A stretch of 16,621 nt of DNA, from contig JAGBXL010000112.1 of NCBI GenBank assembly GCA_017629325.1, positions 1 through 16,621 of the forward strand, read 5' to 3'. This document shows, piece after piece, positions 14,321-16,621 of this stretch. This stretch comes from Clostridia bacterium (GTDB taxonomy: Bacteria; Bacillota; Clostridia; UMGS1810). The position numbers and the translations under genes are program-made. The notes beneath the pieces are model-generated. The model did no database searches, was not told the DNA's origin, and was given only the letters and a program-made list of their open reading frames with translations. How positions within the stretch are numbered: the first letter of the stretch is position 1; each line of letters starts with the position of its first letter.

Positions 14321-15745
14321 ATGGGTGGATTTTTTGGTGCAGCAAGTAAACATGATGCTGTGTCCGATGTGTTTTTCGGAACAGACTATCATTCACATCT
14401 TGGAACAAAAAGAGGCGGTATGGCAGCTTACGATACCGAGATTGGCCTCCAGCGAGATATTCACAATATTGAAAACTCACCGTTTAGAACAAAATTTGAT
14501 CATATCCTCGAAGAAATGAAGGGCGTTTCGGCAATCGGTTGCATAAGCGACACCGATCCCCAGCCCCTTTTAATCCGTTCGCAGCTTGGCACTTATGCTA
14601 TATGTGTTGTTGGTATTATAAATAATGCTGAAAGCTTAATAAAAGAGCACCTTTTAAAAAGCGGCGACCATTTCGATGCCATGACGGGAGGCAAGGTTAA
14701 TTCAACCGAGCTTGCCGCAGCCCTTATAAATCAAAAAGATAATTTTGCCGACGGTATAAAATTTCTTCACTCTGTTATAGATGGCTCTATGTCGCTTCTT
14801 ATATTAAAAAACAATGGCTCAATTATTGCAGCGAGAGATAGCCTCGGCAGAACACCAATCCACATAGGCAAAAGCGATAGCGGCTATTGTGCTTCTTTTG
14901 AATCTTTTGCCTGCCAGAAGGTTGGTTATGAATTAGAAAGAGAGCTTGGCCCCGGCGAGATAGTTGAGTTTTCGGCAGATAGCATAACCCAGCTTGCCGC
15001 TCCCGGCAAAGAAATGAAGGTTTGTGCATTCCTCTGGACCTACTACGGCTACCCAAATTCAATATATGAGGGCATAAATGTTGAGGTTATGCGTAACCGC
15101 AACGGTGCTATAATCGCACAAAATGATATGGCGTGTAAAAATGCCGAGGGAATAGATTATGTAAGCGGTGTTCCCGATTCGGGCACACCTCATGCAATAG
15201 GCTATGCCAATGAGAGCAAAATTCCATTTGCAAGGCCCTTTATAAAATACACACCAACCTGGGCAAGAAGCTTCACACCGCCCAAACAGTCCGACAGGGC
15301 ACACATTGCAAAAATGAAGCAGCTTCCCGTTCACGATTTAATTGTAGATAAAAAGCTTCTCTTTGTAGATGATTCTATTGTAAGAGGAACACAGCTCAAG
15401 GAAACAGTAGATTTTCTTTATACTAACGGTGCCAAAGAGGTGCACATGCGTAGTGCATGTCCGCCAATAATGTATAGCTGCAAATATTTAAACTTTACCC
15501 GTGCCACAAGCGAGATGGAATTAATTGCCAGAAAGGTTATAGTTGAGCTTGAAGGTGAGGAAGGTTTAAAATATATTGATGAATACAGCGACGGCAGCAC
15601 TCAAAGAGGAAAGAAATTAAGAAAAGCTATTTGTGAAAAACTCAATTTCACCTCATTGGAATTCCAGTCAATAGAGGGCACAATAAAAGCCATAGGCATT
15701 GAGCCATGCAAGCTTTGCACATATTGCTGGAACGGAAAAGAATAA
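14321..15745 (+). CDS. purF: PurF-like amidophosphoribosyltransferase lacking the glutaminase nucleophile
   Basis: Homologue of the enzyme that makes phosphoribosylamine from PRPP, 474 residues. The phosphoribosyltransferase half is intact: VDDSIVRGT (349-357) is the PRPP loop. C235, C387, C463 and C466 align with the four [4Fe-4S] ligands of the Bacillus-type enzyme. The N-terminal half has the class II amidotransferase fold signature but not the active site. The chain starts MGGFFG with no cysteine before C74, the usual RGQ(E/D) reads RGGM, the arginine of HxRYST is lost (IGCISDTDPQP, 72-82), and the HNG oxyanion motif is VVGIIN (96-101). An in-frame stop at 14297-14299 excludes an upstream cysteine. 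From memory, a conserved PurF branch starts MGGFFG. It may use free ammonia or another partner. AAAGGAG precedes the ATG by 8 bases. Confidence 0.88.
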   Translation: MGGFFGAASKHDAVSDVFFGTDYHSHLGTKRGGMAAYDTEIGLQRDIHNIENSPFRTKFDHILEEMKGVSAIGCISDTDPQPLLIRSQLGTYAICVVGIINNAESLIKEHLLKSGDHFDAMTGGKVNSTELAAALINQKDNFADGIKFLHSVIDGSMSLLILKNNGSIIAARDSLGRTPIHIGKSDSGYCASFESFACQKVGYELERELGPGEIVEFSADSITQLAAPGKEMKVCAFLWTYYGYPNSIYEGINVEVMRNRNGAIIAQNDMACKNAEGIDYVSGVPDSGTPHAIGYANESKIPFARPFIKYTPTWARSFTPPKQSDRAHIAKMKQLPVHDLIVDKKLLFVDDSIVRGTQLKETVDFLYTNGAKEVHMRSACPPIMYSCKYLNFTRATSEMELIARKVIVELEGEEGLKYIDEYSDGSTQRGKKLRKAICEKLNFTSLEFQSIEGTIKAIGIEPCKLCTYCWNGKE

Positions 15746-15859
15746 GCACTCTGAGCCCGCACATGAAAGCGTGCATAATTTGATTATCATTCGTTCACGC
15801 GATCAAAATACATTAATTTGCTAAAAAATAAATAATCACTATGTTTGGAGGAAAAAACT

Positions 15860-16621
15860 ATGAACAACAGCTTCAGCGAAAGCTATAAAGCAGCAGGTGT
15901 AGATATCACCGCCGGCTACGATGCCGTAAAACTTATGAAAAAACATATTGCCCGCACCCTTACCCCCGGTGCTATGTCTGATATAGGCGGCTTCGGCGGA
16001 CTTTTCGTTCCCGAAATGGCAGGAATAAAAGAACCCGTTCTTGTTAGCGGAACCGACGGTGTTGGAACAAAGCTTAAAATTGCATTTTTAATGGACAAGC
16101 ACGATACAGTTGGTATAGACTGTGTTGCAATGTGTGTTAACGATGTTATCTGCTGCGGTGCAAAACCACTTTTCTTCCTTGATTATATTGCATGCGGAAA
16201 AAATGTTCCTGAAAAAATTGCTGCAATAGTATCTGGTGTTGCTGAGGGCTGCGTTCAGGCAGGTGCTGCACTCATTGGCGGTGAAACTGCCGAAATGCCC
16301 GGTTTTTACCCAATTGATGAATACGACCTTGCAGGCTTTGCAGTTGGTATGGTAGATAAATCTAAAGTGTTTGACAACACAACTGTTTGTGAGGGTGATG
16401 TTATAATTGCTATTCCTTCATCAGGTATCCATTCAAACGGTTATTCACTCGTTCGTAAGGTATTTGATGTTGAAAATGCCGATCTTAATGTTTATAGCGA
16501 TGAGCTTGGCAAAACAATAGGCGAAGAGCTTTTAACACCAACCAAAATTTATGTTAAAGACCTTTTTGCCATAGGCGATGTTGCAAACATCAAAGCAGTT
16601 TCTCACATAACAGGCGGCGGC
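15860..16621 (+). CDS. purM: Phosphoribosylformylglycinamidine cyclo-ligase (3' end cut by window edge)
   Basis: Closes the imidazole ring, FGAM plus ATP to aminoimidazole ribonucleotide. The visible 254 residues cover about three quarters of the usual ~340; the frame is open to the right edge. Marks: SGTDGVGTKL (63-72), the core segment 87-109 ending in GAKPLFFLDY, GGETAEMPG (140-148), SSGIHSNGYSLVRK (187-200) and HITGGG at the edge (249-254). The ATG at 15860 has GGAGG 8 bases upstream. The 114-base spacer after purF is AT-rich with only weak pairing (GCGTG/CACGC and TTTGAT/ATCAAA) and no terminator or promoter I trust, so purM is probably read from the purE promoter. Confidence 0.96.
   Translation, partial: MNNSFSESYKAAGVDITAGYDAVKLMKKHIARTLTPGAMSDIGGFGGLFVPEMAGIKEPVLVSGTDGVGTKLKIAFLMDKHDTVGIDCVAMCVNDVICCGAKPLFFLDYIACGKNVPEKIAAIVSGVAEGCVQAGAALIGGETAEMPGFYPIDEYDLAGFAVGMVDKSKVFDNTTVCEGDVIIAIPSSGIHSNGYSLVRKVFDVENADLNVYSDELGKTIGEELLTPTKIYVKDLFAIGDVANIKAVSHITGGG

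Noticed and set aside
1..16621. CRISPR array, tRNA, rRNA, transposase or prophage genes
   Set aside because: No regularly spaced direct repeats, no cloverleaf with TTCGA arm, no rRNA words and no transposase or phage motifs were found on either strand by eye.

Overview
The window looks like chromosomal core DNA of a low-GC Gram-positive anaerobe, most likely a Clostridia (Oscillospiraceae/Ruminococcaceae-like) bacterium. The reasons are: AT-rich sequence with many ATA, AAA and TTA codons; strong AGGAGG-type ribosome binding sites with some TTG and GTG starts; a T-box leader; a SpoIIIE/FtsK translocase; and the Firmicutes-type purE-purF-purM order. No phage, transposase, CRISPR, rRNA or tRNA was seen. 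The genus is inference.

Left part (1-5548, minus strand): a two-gene ABC exporter operon (its last gene is cut by the left edge) encodes an asymmetric heterodimer, with one canonical and one degenerate ATP site. Upstream of it is a single sodium:solute symporter gene with its own terminator. This gene lies behind a complete T-box leader whose specifier codon reads as UAC (tyrosine), so the symporter is probably made when charged tRNA-Tyr is scarce.

Middle part (5586-8300): dapA is transcribed divergently from the T-box and ends in a 20-bp-stem terminator. Then come about 330 bases packed with hairpins, which look like a noncoding repeat cluster. A 55-codon conserved-looking small gene and a YihY/BrkB membrane protein gene follow, both on the minus strand.

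Right part (8229-16621, plus strand): ftsK/spoIIIE, a YgiQ-family radical SAM gene overlapping folD by 95 bases, then a purine cluster: purE, a purF homologue and purM (cut by the right edge). FolD supplies one-carbon folates, which purine synthesis uses. The purF homologue keeps the PRPP site and four putative iron-sulfur cysteines but has lost the N-terminal catalytic cysteine and most other glutaminase residues. Copies of a similar hairpin-bearing repeat follow ftsK and folD.

The most notable points are the tyrosine T-box on a sodium symporter, the glutaminase-dead PurF, the long ygiQ/folD overlap, the altered FtsK motor motif and the hairpin cluster. I see no clearly new multi-gene system here.
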